The position numbers and the translations under genes were made by a program. Positions 35,930-45,297 of a DNA stretch of 60,746 nt are shown in pieces. Origin of the DNA: Mariaggregatimicrobium sp964498785 (GTDB lineage: Bacteria > Zhuqueibacterota > Zhuqueibacteria > Thermofontimicrobiales > Thiofontviventaceae). The number at the start of each line of letters is the position of its first letter. Position 1 is the first letter of the stretch. The stretch is from the NCBI GenBank assembly GCA_964498785.1, contig CAZCJL010000031.1, positions 1 through 60,746 on the forward strand, in the 5' to 3' direction. Below the pieces are notes generated by a model. It saw nothing but the letters and a program-made list of their open reading frames with translations. It ran no database searches and was not told the origin of the DNA.

Positions 35930-35945
35930 TTCGTGCCTGTTTTTT

Positions 35946-37448
35946 CTAAAAGGTCATCTGAGATAATTTTGTATGATAATTTCTGGCCAGATCAAAATTT
36001 CCATTTCGCTTATATGCATTAACCAACAATTGATATGTTTTTTTCATCGTTGGCTCAGATAAATTAGCCTCATACGCCAGAACATTCTGGCAATTTTTAA
36101 TTGTTTCCTCAGAATCAGACTGCGATAATTGTGCCAACTGAAAATACGATTCAGCCCGTTTTTCCCAATCAATTTTTGAGGCCTGGTTAAAGTATGCATA
36201 GGCAATTTTGTAATCCTTTTTCTTAAGATAATCCATGCCCAATTTATAACACATTGCTCCGTAATCGGTTAAATAAATCATCGCAGTTGAATCAGTGCGG
36301 CTCTCTACAGGAATGTTTTTTACGACGGTAAATAATCGTTGAATACCATCATTTTTTTTATTTAATACGCTAAAACTAATGGTTGCTATTTTCCAATTAA
36401 TCTGATTTCGAGTTCGTTGGGTTTTTAATGCTTTTAGCAGCTTTTTAAATTCCTTGCTGGCTTTTTTATATTTACCTTCATGATAAAGCTGGTACGAATA
36501 GTCACGTTTTTCAACCGCTCGTATATTACCATCATCCCAATTTATCCAGTCAATATAATTTTGGATGTGCTTTCGTTTCGTGGCTGATTTTGTTAATTGT
36601 AACGCCTGGCTCAATAAATTAAGTGCGCTGGAATCATCATATATTTTTGCTTTCGTGTCTCCCTGTTGCTCAAGATAGTATACGAGCAGAGAAGTATCCA
36701 ATTTTACTGATTCGCGGGATGCTGACTGAAAAATGGCAGTTTGTTCAAGCACATGCTGAGCTTTTTTGAAGTTTGTGTAAGCCTGCTCCCAATTTTTAAG
36801 TGAATAGTGACATTCAGCTAATAAGGCATAAATATTGTGTTGGCTCTTTTCAAATTCTAAAAATTTATTAAGCTCATTTACAGCCTGCTCGAAATAGTCA
36901 TCCTCTTGCGCAACTTTGCCGAGTAAATTCAAAATTTCAACAAAGTTGATACGGGCGTTCAGATTATACGGATCAATGTAACGGGAGCTCTCTGCGTCCT
37001 CTTTGGCTTTTTCTATCATGTCTTTTAGTAACACGCTTACTTTTTTCAATCCGGGGAAAAGCCGTCCCCGGTCGATATTGCCACTTTCATCGGGTTTAAC
37101 AATCAGAAGGCATTTTTGATAAAGTTTTTTTACCCGCAATGTATCTTGTCCAGTATTGTGCCATGTTGTATCTAACATCAGATGATACAAACTCCACAAT
37201 GAATCGCCCAATTTAAAAAGTTTTTTGCTTTGATCAGCATAAAAAGCAGACTTCATTTTTTGTGTAAAATCAACAAAATAATTATTTGCTAATGAATCTG
37301 CTTTTACTGCAACCAGGCTGTCAATGCCTGGCGGAATACTGTTTTCAGTTAGCAAATACGAGCTTTGAAAATTTTGCTGATTCGATGCGCAGCCAAAGAG
37401 AAGTGTTATCAGGACAAGGCAAATACGTGTTGAAATTATCTTTTTCAT
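35946..37448 (-). CDS. TPR lipoprotein, tandem paralogue 2
   Basis: The 500-residue protein has a lipobox (LLFGC at ~20), then TPR-like repeats. It keeps the family marks WDDGNIRAVEK and IAYAYFNQASKIDWEKR. It is collinear with both neighbours. Its ATG overlaps the stop codon of the upstream gene (ATGA), giving translational coupling. Signal and repeats point to the envelope. No enzymatic motif is seen. Confidence 0.75.
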   Translation of the reverse strand: MKKIISTRICLVLITLLFGCASNQQNFQSSYLLTENSIPPGIDSLVAVKADSLANNYFVDFTQKMKSAFYADQSKKLFKLGDSLWSLYHLMLDTTWHNTGQDTLRVKKLYQKCLLIVKPDESGNIDRGRLFPGLKKVSVLLKDMIEKAKEDAESSRYIDPYNLNARINFVEILNLLGKVAQEDDYFEQAVNELNKFLEFEKSQHNIYALLAECHYSLKNWEQAYTNFKKAQHVLEQTAIFQSASRESVKLDTSLLVYYLEQQGDTKAKIYDDSSALNLLSQALQLTKSATKRKHIQNYIDWINWDDGNIRAVEKRDYSYQLYHEGKYKKASKEFKKLLKALKTQRTRNQINWKIATISFSVLNKKNDGIQRLFTVVKNIPVESRTDSTAMIYLTDYGAMCYKLGMDYLKKKDYKIAYAYFNQASKIDWEKRAESYFQLAQLSQSDSEETIKNCQNVLAYEANLSEPTMKKTYQLLVNAYKRNGNFDLARNYHTKLSQMTF

Positions 37449-38899
37449 AACTGAGAATTTACTAATTTATCATACCACGGTTCAGCTTTCTTAAATTCCC
37501 CTTTACGTTTATAGGATTTAAAAAGCAATTCATAGGTTTTTTTGATTTCAGCTGACGTCAACGAATTTCTGTATTGTAAGGCCTTATTACAATATTCGAT
37601 GGTAACGTCGTTCTGAATTGAGGAGAGAGCAGCTAATTGCAAATAGCTTTTACCAATTTCATCCCAGTAAAAGGTTACGGATTGCGCGAAATAGATAAAA
37701 GCTAATTTATAATTTTTGGATTCCAGATGTTCGATACCTAAATTATAACACATTTTTCCATAGTCATTTAAATATTTTTGATAATCAAGCAATTTAGCCA
37801 TGCCAAAGGAATCCAATTCGACTGCATGTAATATTTTGTAAAGGCGATCAATGGCTGTATTTTTATCCTTTAAATACTGGAATTCCAGCTTAGCAACTTG
37901 CCATTGAATTTCACTCTTTGCCTTAAATGTATGTAATTTACTATAAAGATCAAGAAAGTCTTTTTTTAATTGAACATAATTTTCACAAGATGGAAATTTT
38001 TCTTTCAATTTGTCGTACTGTCGTGAATTTTCCAAATTTCCATCATCCCAGTTTATCCAGTCTGTTTTCCACTGAATTTTCCCTGTTTCTTCGGTTGATG
38101 GAGCAATAAGCTTGGCATAATGCAAAGTTAGTAACGCTTCCTGAACCATCCCCAGTTTAATTTCCGCCTCTGCCCGCATCGAATAGTGGGCGTAAAGTTC
38201 ATCAGTATTGATTCTATCCCAATCAGATTCCAGAATAATATTGATCGATTTTTGCAAATTATCACGAGCTTTTCCCCATTCTTTTAACCAAAGATAATAT
38301 TCACCGAGCTTGAAATACAACTGCGGATCATCTTTAAGGATGTAAGCAAGATATTCCAGCATTGTCGTAGATCGGTTAAAATCTCCTCGTTCGGCATGTA
38401 ATTCCGCAAGTCGTTGAAATACCCAAATTAACCATTTTTGTGTTCTGTGGTCAAATGGATTCAGGCGAATGGACTCTTCCAGTTCAACCCGAGCTTTCTC
38501 TAATTCCAAAATGGATTGCAGTTTTGTTTTATTCAGCCGCAATATATCCGTAGAATCGACCATTGTATGTTCCAGCAATTCAACTGCCTTTTTAACGCGG
38601 TTAGAGCCAGAAGCAAGTTTTTTAAGGGCTACTGTCGAATCTTTTTGAGGAACAATTAATTGTGAGTCGGCAACAGATTGCCACATTTTCCAGAGAGAAT
38701 CGGTTAGTACAAATTGATTGATCTGTTTGAGGGTGTTCTCAATTTCTCTTTTGTAATTTAAATCATCGCTCCGCGCAGAACCTGATAATTTACCAGGAAA
38801 GGTGCTGTTTCCTGATATGGTTGAGGATTGAACAGGGAAAGCAACAACACTGATTATCAATGTAAATAAAATAAATAAAAATCGAAAATGAGTATACAC
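37445..38899 (-). CDS. TPR envelope protein, tandem paralogue 3
   Basis: The 484-residue protein is the first gene of the three-gene set. It uses a GTG start with AGGA 10 nt upstream. The signal peptide (FLFILFTLIISVVAFPVQS) lacks a lipobox Cys, unlike the two downstream paralogues. TPR-like pairs and the shared WDDGN motif follow. It may therefore be soluble in the periplasm while its paralogues are membrane-tethered. Confidence 0.72.
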   Translation of the reverse strand: MYTHFRFLFILFTLIISVVAFPVQSSTISGNSTFPGKLSGSARSDDLNYKREIENTLKQINQFVLTDSLWKMWQSVADSQLIVPQKDSTVALKKLASGSNRVKKAVELLEHTMVDSTDILRLNKTKLQSILELEKARVELEESIRLNPFDHRTQKWLIWVFQRLAELHAERGDFNRSTTMLEYLAYILKDDPQLYFKLGEYYLWLKEWGKARDNLQKSINIILESDWDRINTDELYAHYSMRAEAEIKLGMVQEALLTLHYAKLIAPSTEETGKIQWKTDWINWDDGNLENSRQYDKLKEKFPSCENYVQLKKDFLDLYSKLHTFKAKSEIQWQVAKLEFQYLKDKNTAIDRLYKILHAVELDSFGMAKLLDYQKYLNDYGKMCYNLGIEHLESKNYKLAFIYFAQSVTFYWDEIGKSYLQLAALSSIQNDVTIEYCNKALQYRNSLTSAEIKKTYELLFKSYKRKGEFKKAEPWYDKLVNSQL

Positions 38900-39211
38900 A
38901 ATGACAGTATCCTTATACTTATTTAAATTGATTAATTTATGTGCAAAAATAAATTAACTTTTGGCGCTATTTAGAGAGCCATTCAAATTGAGGGAATAAT
39001 TTCACTTCGGAAACTCTTTAGGGTTGAGTATATAATAAGAAAAGAATCAACAAAAAGCAAGTTATTTTTGATATTCCGGTAAAAATTATATCCTCAAAAG
39101 AATCAATGTGTTAAAATTGTATATTTCATTAAAATAATTTAATATATTTATTTTCTAATTAAATAGAATTAATATGTTAATTAATTCAGGTTCTGTAAGT
39201 ATCAATAAATA
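38900..39211. other. Intergenic region upstream of the TPR operon
   Basis: The region is AT-rich. Apart from the promoter at 39032-39060, no gene, RNA or clear repeat is seen. It also carries the 3' end of the sigma54 regulator transcript, with no strong terminator. Confidence 0.6.
39032..39060 (-). promoter_or_regulatory. Probable promoter of the TPR operon
   Basis: TTGCTT, a 17-nt spacer and TATTAT on the minus strand, about 130 nt before the GTG start. Confidence 0.5.
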
Positions 39212-40609
39212 TTAAATATCAAAGTTATCAAGAAAACGATAAAGAGTTGCTCGTGATACGCCTAATAACTCTGCTGTCTTAACTTTGTTGCCTTTTGATT
39301 TGTTCAGCGCATCACGAACGCTTTTTGTGTCCAGCTTTCTTTTTCGATGCCCTTTGGGTGTATCAGCTACAGAATTGTAATTATCTGTGATGGTTGGAGG
39401 CAAATGTTTGGCTTCAATTAATTGACTTTTGCATTTTACGAGTGCATAGTGAATTGCATTTTGTAATTCACGGATATTTCCGGGCCAGTGATAATTTTGT
39501 AGCGCGGATATTGCCTCATACGAAAGAACAATGGGCCGGTGTTGATTGTTTATTTTTTCCCGGGCTTCCTTTAAAAAATGTTCGGCCAACATCGGTATGT
39601 CTGTTTTTCGTTCACGTAAGGCCGGTACTTTTAATGGTATAACACACAAACGATAGTACAAATCTTCGCGAAACCGACTCGTTTTTATTTCTTTTTGAAT
39701 ATCTATATTTGTTGCACTAATCACCCGTACATTTACTTTTGTTGTTGTTTCGCCGCCAACCCGTTCGAATGTTCCTTCTTGTAATACCCGCAGCAATTTT
39801 ACCTGCATCAAGGGCGAAATATCGCTAATTTCATCCAGGAAGATAGTGCCTTTATCAGCTAATTCAAAGCGTCCTTTTTTATCGCGTATTGCACCGGTGA
39901 ATGCGCCTTTCACGTGCCCAAAAAGTTCACTTTCCAGGAGAGTTTCGGGAATCGCACCACAATTTACAGCGATAAATGGTTTGTGCGCCCGCGGACCTTC
40001 ATCGTGGATTGCGCGGGAAATTAATTCTTTTCCCGTGCCGCTTTCTCCTTCGATCATTACTGGCACATCCACGTGAGCAAGTTCTTCAATTGTCTCGAAA
40101 AGTTCCAGCATTTTAGGAGCGCGGCCAATAATTCCGGAATAATCCTGGTTGGTACGGGTATGTAATTTCCAGCGATTTAATTCTGTGATGTCTTCCATTA
40201 AAATCAGCGCATATTTTGTAGCATCATATTCTATGGGAGCAGCCGTAATAAGCATAATGCGATCATTATAAGCGTCTCCCATTTTTATGCTTATCTTTGC
40301 GCGTACGCGATGAATTTTATTGCCCATCATAATTTGTTTGGCTGCGTTGTATATCTGACAATTTTTACACTGCGGGTGCCTGCCACATACCCCGTTATCC
40401 CGATCAACATTGACACAGCGCAGCGCCTCGCCAATACTTTTGTCGAGTATCGTTGAATTTGATGAGTCAATGTAATTTTCCCAGTAGTCATTTATGGTTT
40501 GAATTCGATAATCCTTATCAATAATCATCACACGACAGGGAATCGCTTTAAAAAGTGTTTTTAGAAAATTGTTATTTTCAAGCTGTCGCTGAAAATCCAT
40601 TTTATTCAT
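39212..40609 (-). CDS. PAS-type sigma54-dependent transcriptional activator
   Basis: The 465-residue protein has an N-terminal PAS domain (about 15-130), an AAA+ domain with Walker A GESGTGKE and an intact GAFTGA loop for sigma54 contact, and a C-terminal Fis-type HTH (KVKTAELLGVSRATLYRFL). The PAS region carries the pattern C..(8)..CG....C..C within CVNVDRDNGVCGRHPQCKNC, a possible redox or metal site. It begins 33 nt after the FAD subunit of the Mo-hydroxylase and is probably cotranscribed, so it may control that operon. Confidence 0.88.
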   Translation of the reverse strand: MNKMDFQRQLENNNFLKTLFKAIPCRVMIIDKDYRIQTINDYWENYIDSSNSTILDKSIGEALRCVNVDRDNGVCGRHPQCKNCQIYNAAKQIMMGNKIHRVRAKISIKMGDAYNDRIMLITAAPIEYDATKYALILMEDITELNRWKLHTRTNQDYSGIIGRAPKMLELFETIEELAHVDVPVMIEGESGTGKELISRAIHDEGPRAHKPFIAVNCGAIPETLLESELFGHVKGAFTGAIRDKKGRFELADKGTIFLDEISDISPLMQVKLLRVLQEGTFERVGGETTTKVNVRVISATNIDIQKEIKTSRFREDLYYRLCVIPLKVPALRERKTDIPMLAEHFLKEAREKINNQHRPIVLSYEAISALQNYHWPGNIRELQNAIHYALVKCKSQLIEAKHLPPTITDNYNSVADTPKGHRKRKLDTKSVRDALNKSKGNKVKTAELLGVSRATLYRFLDNFDI

Positions 40610-40641
40610 GTAAATTTCTCACTCCCGGATTACACCTGAAT

Positions 40642-41622
40642 CTATTGTGAATTCAGTTTCAACAGAAGTTGCCTGGTTAAATTTCTAACTAACGGAAGTT
40701 TGTATTCGTTTTGATTAAGCGGTTCAGCTTCTGTTAAAATTTGCGAAGTGAATGTTATAACATTCTCATCCGTCAGCTTTATTCCTGGTAATTGCGCGGA
40801 GATATTTTGTTCAAACCACGGCTTTGGGGCAACACCGCCCAATGCAATCGCGCCGTTTTGAATTTGTGAACCTGATTTTTCGAGCACAGCAGCTACACTC
40901 ACAATGGCAAAATCCCAAACTGCCCGCTCCTTAAATTTTAAATATCCGCTGATTGTATTTTCAGATAAATTGGGTACATAAATTGACGTAATAAATTCTC
41001 CCGGATTCAGTATATTCTCGCGTTCAAAATTTTCATCTGGTAAGACAAAAAAGTCTCTGATCGGAAGTTTACGGGTTTTATTCCGCGCATAAATTTCCAC
41101 AGAGGCATTTAAAGCAACCAGAGCCACTGCAATATCCGATGGATGCACAATAAAACACGGCGCGCCACCGATTACGCAATGATATTTATTTTCAGAATCG
41201 ACTGCATAACATAAGTCCCCGCCTTTGCGCAGACAGTCGAAATCTTCCCGATAATACCAGCATCTTGGTCGCTGGCAAATATTTCCACCGATGGTACCCT
41301 GGTTGCGTAGTTGCGGAGAACCCACTTGCTGTGCAGCTTCGGCTAGTACCGTATATTTTTGATTGATTATCGGATGCTCAGCAATTTCGGTAACTGTTGT
41401 TAGCGCCGAGATTTTGAGTCCTTTTCCCTGCTCATATTCAATTTTCTTTAAACCCGGGATTGATTTTAAATTTACCACTTTTTCCGGTTGGTCAATGCCC
41501 TGTTTCATGGTGCTTAGCAAATCTGTGCCACCGGCCAGGGGAAGCGCTTCATCCCAGGATTTGCCCAGGGCCTGGCTCGCTTCTTTCAATGTTTTTGGTT
41601 TGATATATTTAAAATTTTTCAT
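40642..41622 (-). CDS. Mo-hydroxylase FAD subunit (PaoB/XdhB-like)
   Basis: The 326-residue protein has an FAD-binding domain of the molybdopterin dehydrogenase family (LAGGTDLL, GTIGGNI) and a C-terminal CO_deh_flav_C domain. A Cys-rich insertion (RPRCWYYR, FDCLRKGGDLC, YHCVIGG) matches the extra [4Fe-4S] site of PaoB and HbaB-type subunits. It carries electrons between the 2Fe-2S subunit and the acceptor. ATG at 41622 is set by GGAG at 7 nt. It is the third gene of the hydroxylase operon. Confidence 0.88.
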   Translation of the reverse strand: MKNFKYIKPKTLKEASQALGKSWDEALPLAGGTDLLSTMKQGIDQPEKVVNLKSIPGLKKIEYEQGKGLKISALTTVTEIAEHPIINQKYTVLAEAAQQVGSPQLRNQGTIGGNICQRPRCWYYREDFDCLRKGGDLCYAVDSENKYHCVIGGAPCFIVHPSDIAVALVALNASVEIYARNKTRKLPIRDFFVLPDENFERENILNPGEFITSIYVPNLSENTISGYLKFKERAVWDFAIVSVAAVLEKSGSQIQNGAIALGGVAPKPWFEQNISAQLPGIKLTDENVITFTSQILTEAEPLNQNEYKLPLVRNLTRQLLLKLNSQ

Positions 41623-41662
41623 AGTATCACTCCACATAATTTATGCGATCAAAATTGACATG

Positions 41663-43963
41663 TTATGCTTGTTGAAGCGCCATTAAAACTTTATCTGGTG
41701 TGATTGGCAATGATTTAATGCGAACACCGATTGCATGATACACCGCATTGGCAATCGCGCCTGCCGTGGGAATTATTGCAGGCTCGCCAATTCCTTTTAC
41801 ACCGGTACTGCTGATGAGCGGATCACCTTCACTGACAATGATTATTTCAATATCCGGGACGTCCATTATAGTCGGCATTTTGTAGTCGTGCAGGTTTGTG
41901 GTTAAAACTTTGCCGGTGTAATAGTTCATCACCCGTTCTTCCATCAGCGCGTAACTTAAGCCCTGGATGATGCCGCCATGAAATTGATTTTCCAGCAATT
42001 TTTGGTTTAACACGCGGCCGATATCATGTGCCGCGACAATTTTTTTGACGATAACTTTACCGGTTTCTGTATCAACAGCCACTTTGGCAAACTGTGCGCC
42101 AAATGAATTAATCGCATATCCATCCGGGTTTGCTGAACGAGCGCCAGTGGTTACCAGCACTTGCTCCCGCATTTTCCGAACAACTTGACTAATATCAAGC
42201 GATTTTGATTTGTCGTTTTTTACTGAAATAGTGCCATTTGTATAAAGAAGATCATTTTCAGATACTTCCAAAATTGCAGCAGCTCCTGAAATCAATTTGG
42301 CTTTCATTTGTTCTGCAGCGTCGTGAACAGCAGGGGACAATGATGGCGCGGTTGTGCTGCCGCCGCTGCTTGGGCAGTAGGGAGTGCTTGCTGTATCACC
42401 AAGCGTGACACTGATTTTCGTGATCGGAATTTGTAGCACCTCCGCGGCAATTTGTGCACAAAACGTATATGTTCCGGTTCCCAAATCCTGACTTCCGGCC
42501 AGAATTCGGGCACTGCCGTCTCGATTCAATTTAAGAGTCGCATACGCCGGTGGACCGCCGCCACCCCACCATATTTGTGACGCCATTCCCATACCGGTTT
42601 TGATTGGACCAGTGTCTGAAGCTGGTTTTTTTGCGCGCCGGTCCCAGCCAATTGCCGCAGCTCCTTTTTTGTATGCCTCTTTTAATCGCTTGCTCGTATA
42701 GGGTTGTCCGGATACAGGATCTTTTTCTGCATAATTTTTCAGACGAAATTCAAGCGGATCCATCCCTGATTTTTCTGCGACTTCATCCATGAGCGAATCC
42801 AGTCCGAACACGCCTTGCACATGTCCCGGAGCGCGAAACGGTCGCCCCTGTCCGGCATTAATAAAAACGGAATATTCTTCAGTTTTTACATTCGGACACT
42901 GATAAATCGTTCGTAACGGCCAGCTACACCCGGCTCCGCTGGGGTACGCGCCACTGGCGCCCACCGAATAGTGCGACAATGCTGTTAAAGTCCCGTCTTT
43001 TTTTGCACCGGCTTTTAATTTTTGATAAGAATCCGGACGGTTGCCGACGGCTAAATTCATTTCTTTTCGATCCAGCGTAATTTTGACAGGGCGTCCGATT
43101 TGCCGTGCCAGCAATGCCGCCATGACAGTGTATTTCCCGGTTGATAGCTTGCTACCAAAACCTCCGCCCATGTATTTCTTTATCACGCGGACTTGACTTG
43201 CCGGAATTGAAAAATAGTCGGCCAGGTTATTTCGGACACTAAAAATTCCCTGGGTTGAGTCCCAAACAGTTAATTGATTCCCATCCCAATTTGCTACGCT
43301 GCAATGGACTTCTGTTGGGTTGTGCACAACTACCTGTGTGGTAAACGTATCTTCAACTACCACATCGGCTTCACGAAAACCTTTTTCCGCGTCGCCGCGC
43401 TCATAACGGGATGGTTCGCCACGCATAATGTTGCCGGATTCAAATAACTGAGGGGCTTCCGATGCCATCGCTTTTTGTGCGTCAATAACAAATGGGAGTT
43501 CTTCATAGTCAACATTGATTAAACGAAGCGCTTTTTCCGCAATAGCTTCACTTTCAGCTACCACAAAGGCAACTTCCTCGCCCTGGTAGCGAACGTGCGG
43601 ATCGAATAGAAAGCTTAGTCCCCAGTGCCATTTCATTTCCGGTGCATTTTTGTATGTTAAAATACCTAAAACGCCAGGCAATTTTTCTGCTTTACTGGTA
43701 TCGATGTGTTTAATTTTCCCGTGAGCGATGGGGGAACGTAATGTTTTAGCAAAGGCAATGTTTTTTAAAAAAATATCGAATGTATACAGGGCTGTTCCGC
43801 TCACTTTGTCGTAACCATCGATGCGGGGAATGGGTTTACCAACAACATTCAGGGTAGAATTTTTACCCCAGGTTTTTGGGGGATGAACCGGGACCTCGCC
43901 CATGGATTCGACGAGTTCCCCTTCAAAAAAAATTTTTGATTTTACAATTTTTCGGGTAGACAT
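41663..43963 (-). CDS. Mo-hydroxylase large subunit (molybdopterin-binding)
   Basis: The 766-residue protein of the xanthine dehydrogenase/aldehyde oxidase family binds the molybdenum cofactor. It has the MoCo motifs GGGFGSK and RAPGHVQG, and the catalytic Glu E727 in GIGEP. It lacks its own signal, and export would ride on the Tat signal of the small subunit. Its 766 residues suit a PaoC-type three-subunit enzyme; an aldehyde or aromatic substrate is inferred, not shown. GGAGG lies upstream of the ATG. Confidence 0.92.
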   Translation of the reverse strand: MSTRKIVKSKIFFEGELVESMGEVPVHPPKTWGKNSTLNVVGKPIPRIDGYDKVSGTALYTFDIFLKNIAFAKTLRSPIAHGKIKHIDTSKAEKLPGVLGILTYKNAPEMKWHWGLSFLFDPHVRYQGEEVAFVVAESEAIAEKALRLINVDYEELPFVIDAQKAMASEAPQLFESGNIMRGEPSRYERGDAEKGFREADVVVEDTFTTQVVVHNPTEVHCSVANWDGNQLTVWDSTQGIFSVRNNLADYFSIPASQVRVIKKYMGGGFGSKLSTGKYTVMAALLARQIGRPVKITLDRKEMNLAVGNRPDSYQKLKAGAKKDGTLTALSHYSVGASGAYPSGAGCSWPLRTIYQCPNVKTEEYSVFINAGQGRPFRAPGHVQGVFGLDSLMDEVAEKSGMDPLEFRLKNYAEKDPVSGQPYTSKRLKEAYKKGAAAIGWDRRAKKPASDTGPIKTGMGMASQIWWGGGGPPAYATLKLNRDGSARILAGSQDLGTGTYTFCAQIAAEVLQIPITKISVTLGDTASTPYCPSSGGSTTAPSLSPAVHDAAEQMKAKLISGAAAILEVSENDLLYTNGTISVKNDKSKSLDISQVVRKMREQVLVTTGARSANPDGYAINSFGAQFAKVAVDTETGKVIVKKIVAAHDIGRVLNQKLLENQFHGGIIQGLSYALMEERVMNYYTGKVLTTNLHDYKMPTIMDVPDIEIIIVSEGDPLISSTGVKGIGEPAIIPTAGAIANAVYHAIGVRIKSLPITPDKVLMALQQA

Positions 43964-44021
43964 ATATTTCCTCCTTTTCGCGTGTCATTCAGGTGAATGC
44001 AAAAACGCGGAATCTAATAAC

Positions 44022-44639
44022 TTATTTCCAGGTCTTTTGCGCAGCAGCCAAAACAGAATCGACGATTTTGGGATAGGCTGCGCAACGGCAAAGGTTTCCT
44101 GATAATCCCTCCTTCACTTGTTCCACGGTTGGTTTCGGATGTTTGTTTAGCAGCCCTTTTGCAGCCATTATTTGACCCGGTGTACAAAAACCACATTGAT
44201 AGCCGTCATGTTCGATAAATGATTCCTGAATCGGATGTAACTTTTCACCTTTCAGTAATCCTTCGATAGTTGATACATCCAGGCCGTCAGCATCTAATGC
44301 AAAAATATGACAGGAATAGACCGCTTTACCAGCTAACAAAACAGTGCAACTGCCACAAGCTCCCTGGTTACAAACAATTTTTGTCCCGGTTAAATTCAAA
44401 TGATCGCGCAGAAATTCTGCAAGAGTGGTGCGTGGTTCTACCAGCGCAAGTTCCCATTTTCCGTTCACTTTTACTTTAAGCAGCTCTTTTCCGGCATGCG
44501 CTGCTTGTTGCTCAATCTTTTTTTGTAACGAATCAGCAGATATTGCCGCCGGTAACACGGCTCCGCCAACAACGCCGGTTCCGAATCCTTTCAGGAAATT
44601 CCGCCGGGATACGCCTTTTACATCTGATTTGTCACTCAT
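44022..44639 (-). CDS. Mo-hydroxylase 2Fe-2S subunit with Tat signal
   Basis: The 205-residue protein opens with a twin-arginine signal (SRRNFLKGFGTGVVGG), then a plant-type [2Fe-2S] domain (CNQGACGSC...C) and a second [2Fe-2S] domain (CGFCTPGQ ... CRC). It is the exported subunit that drags the folded complex to the periplasm. ATG at 44639 has GGAG 6 nt upstream, which favours it over the Met at 44651. It is the first gene of an operon of FeS, Mo and FAD subunits and the regulator. Confidence 0.93.
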   Translation of the reverse strand: MSDKSDVKGVSRRNFLKGFGTGVVGGAVLPAAISADSLQKKIEQQAAHAGKELLKVKVNGKWELALVEPRTTLAEFLRDHLNLTGTKIVCNQGACGSCTVLLAGKAVYSCHIFALDADGLDVSTIEGLLKGEKLHPIQESFIEHDGYQCGFCTPGQIMAAKGLLNKHPKPTVEQVKEGLSGNLCRCAAYPKIVDSVLAAAQKTWK

Positions 44640-44727
44640 GAGATACTCCATGAAATGTGGTTATATAAAATATTTTTTCTCGACAGGATGCAGTAATCAT
44701 GAAGATAACTGTAGTATATTATTATAC

Positions 44728-44756
44728 ATAATAAACAAATCTTCTTAAAAAGTCAA
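44728..44756 (-). promoter_or_regulatory. Sigma70 promoter of the Mo-hydroxylase operon
   Basis: TTGACT, a 17-nt spacer and TATTAT on the minus strand, about 90 nt before the 2Fe-2S subunit start. No convincing sigma54 site was found here, even though the operon ends with a sigma54 activator. Confidence 0.6.
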
Positions 44757-44929
44757 GCGGATAATTTTTTGTGATCTTCAAAATTTTTGTTTACCATTAG
44801 TATTGTTATGAGGTCTAAAATTCTATATTAGATCTGCGATCTGATGATAAACAACTATCTTTTTTGAGGGCCGATTGCGATGTTACTGTGCGCCTCGGGA
44901 GGATTTATCCATTGCTGTAAATCGCATTA

Positions 44930-45168
44930 ACAGGCTGTCTGCGAACTCAGGAATCGTTGAAAAAAAACGTGCGAAAGTTTAGAAGTTATGCAATATATAG
45001 ATAATTCATTGTTCTTAGACAGCCTGTCCAGAAACTTTGGTCTCGTCGGAAAAACCCTGACGAAGCTTTCGCAATAACACAATATAGATAAATACATGAA
45101 TATGTATCAATATACAGTTTGTCTCGTTTTGAAAAACCTTCGCAAGGGGTAATTCGTGGACAGGCTGT
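44930..45168. repeat. Nested inverted-repeat elements
   Basis: Three copies of an ~11-nt ACAGGCTGT(C) motif alternate in orientation: 44930-44940, 45017-45029 (reverse complement) and 45158-45168. The first two are perfect 11-bp inverted ends of a 98-nt unit, and the last two perfect ends of a 150-nt unit sharing the middle copy. Inside the second unit, two ~30-nt stretches (TTTGGTCTCG... and TTTGTCTCG..., about 45035 and 45118) are imperfect direct repeats. No ORF is convincing. This fits nested MITE-like insertions. Confidence 0.6.
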
Positions 45169-45297
45169 AGAGGCAATGCACGCCGGAATGCACATGCTGT
45201 TTCGGAAAAATTCAATTTTTTTTTAGAATTTTAGGTGGAACTCTTTTTCAATTATAAAGTGTATTTTAAAAACGTGAACCAATGCAGGAATATAACG

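Noticed and set aside
44640..44800. A sigma54 promoter for the Mo-hydroxylase operon
   Set aside because: No TGGC/TTGC pair at the right distance; a sigma70 site fits better.
44640..45297. A cobalamin riboswitch for the PduO-type gene
   Set aside because: No B12-box-like sequence is visible; the region is taken up by nested inverted repeats.
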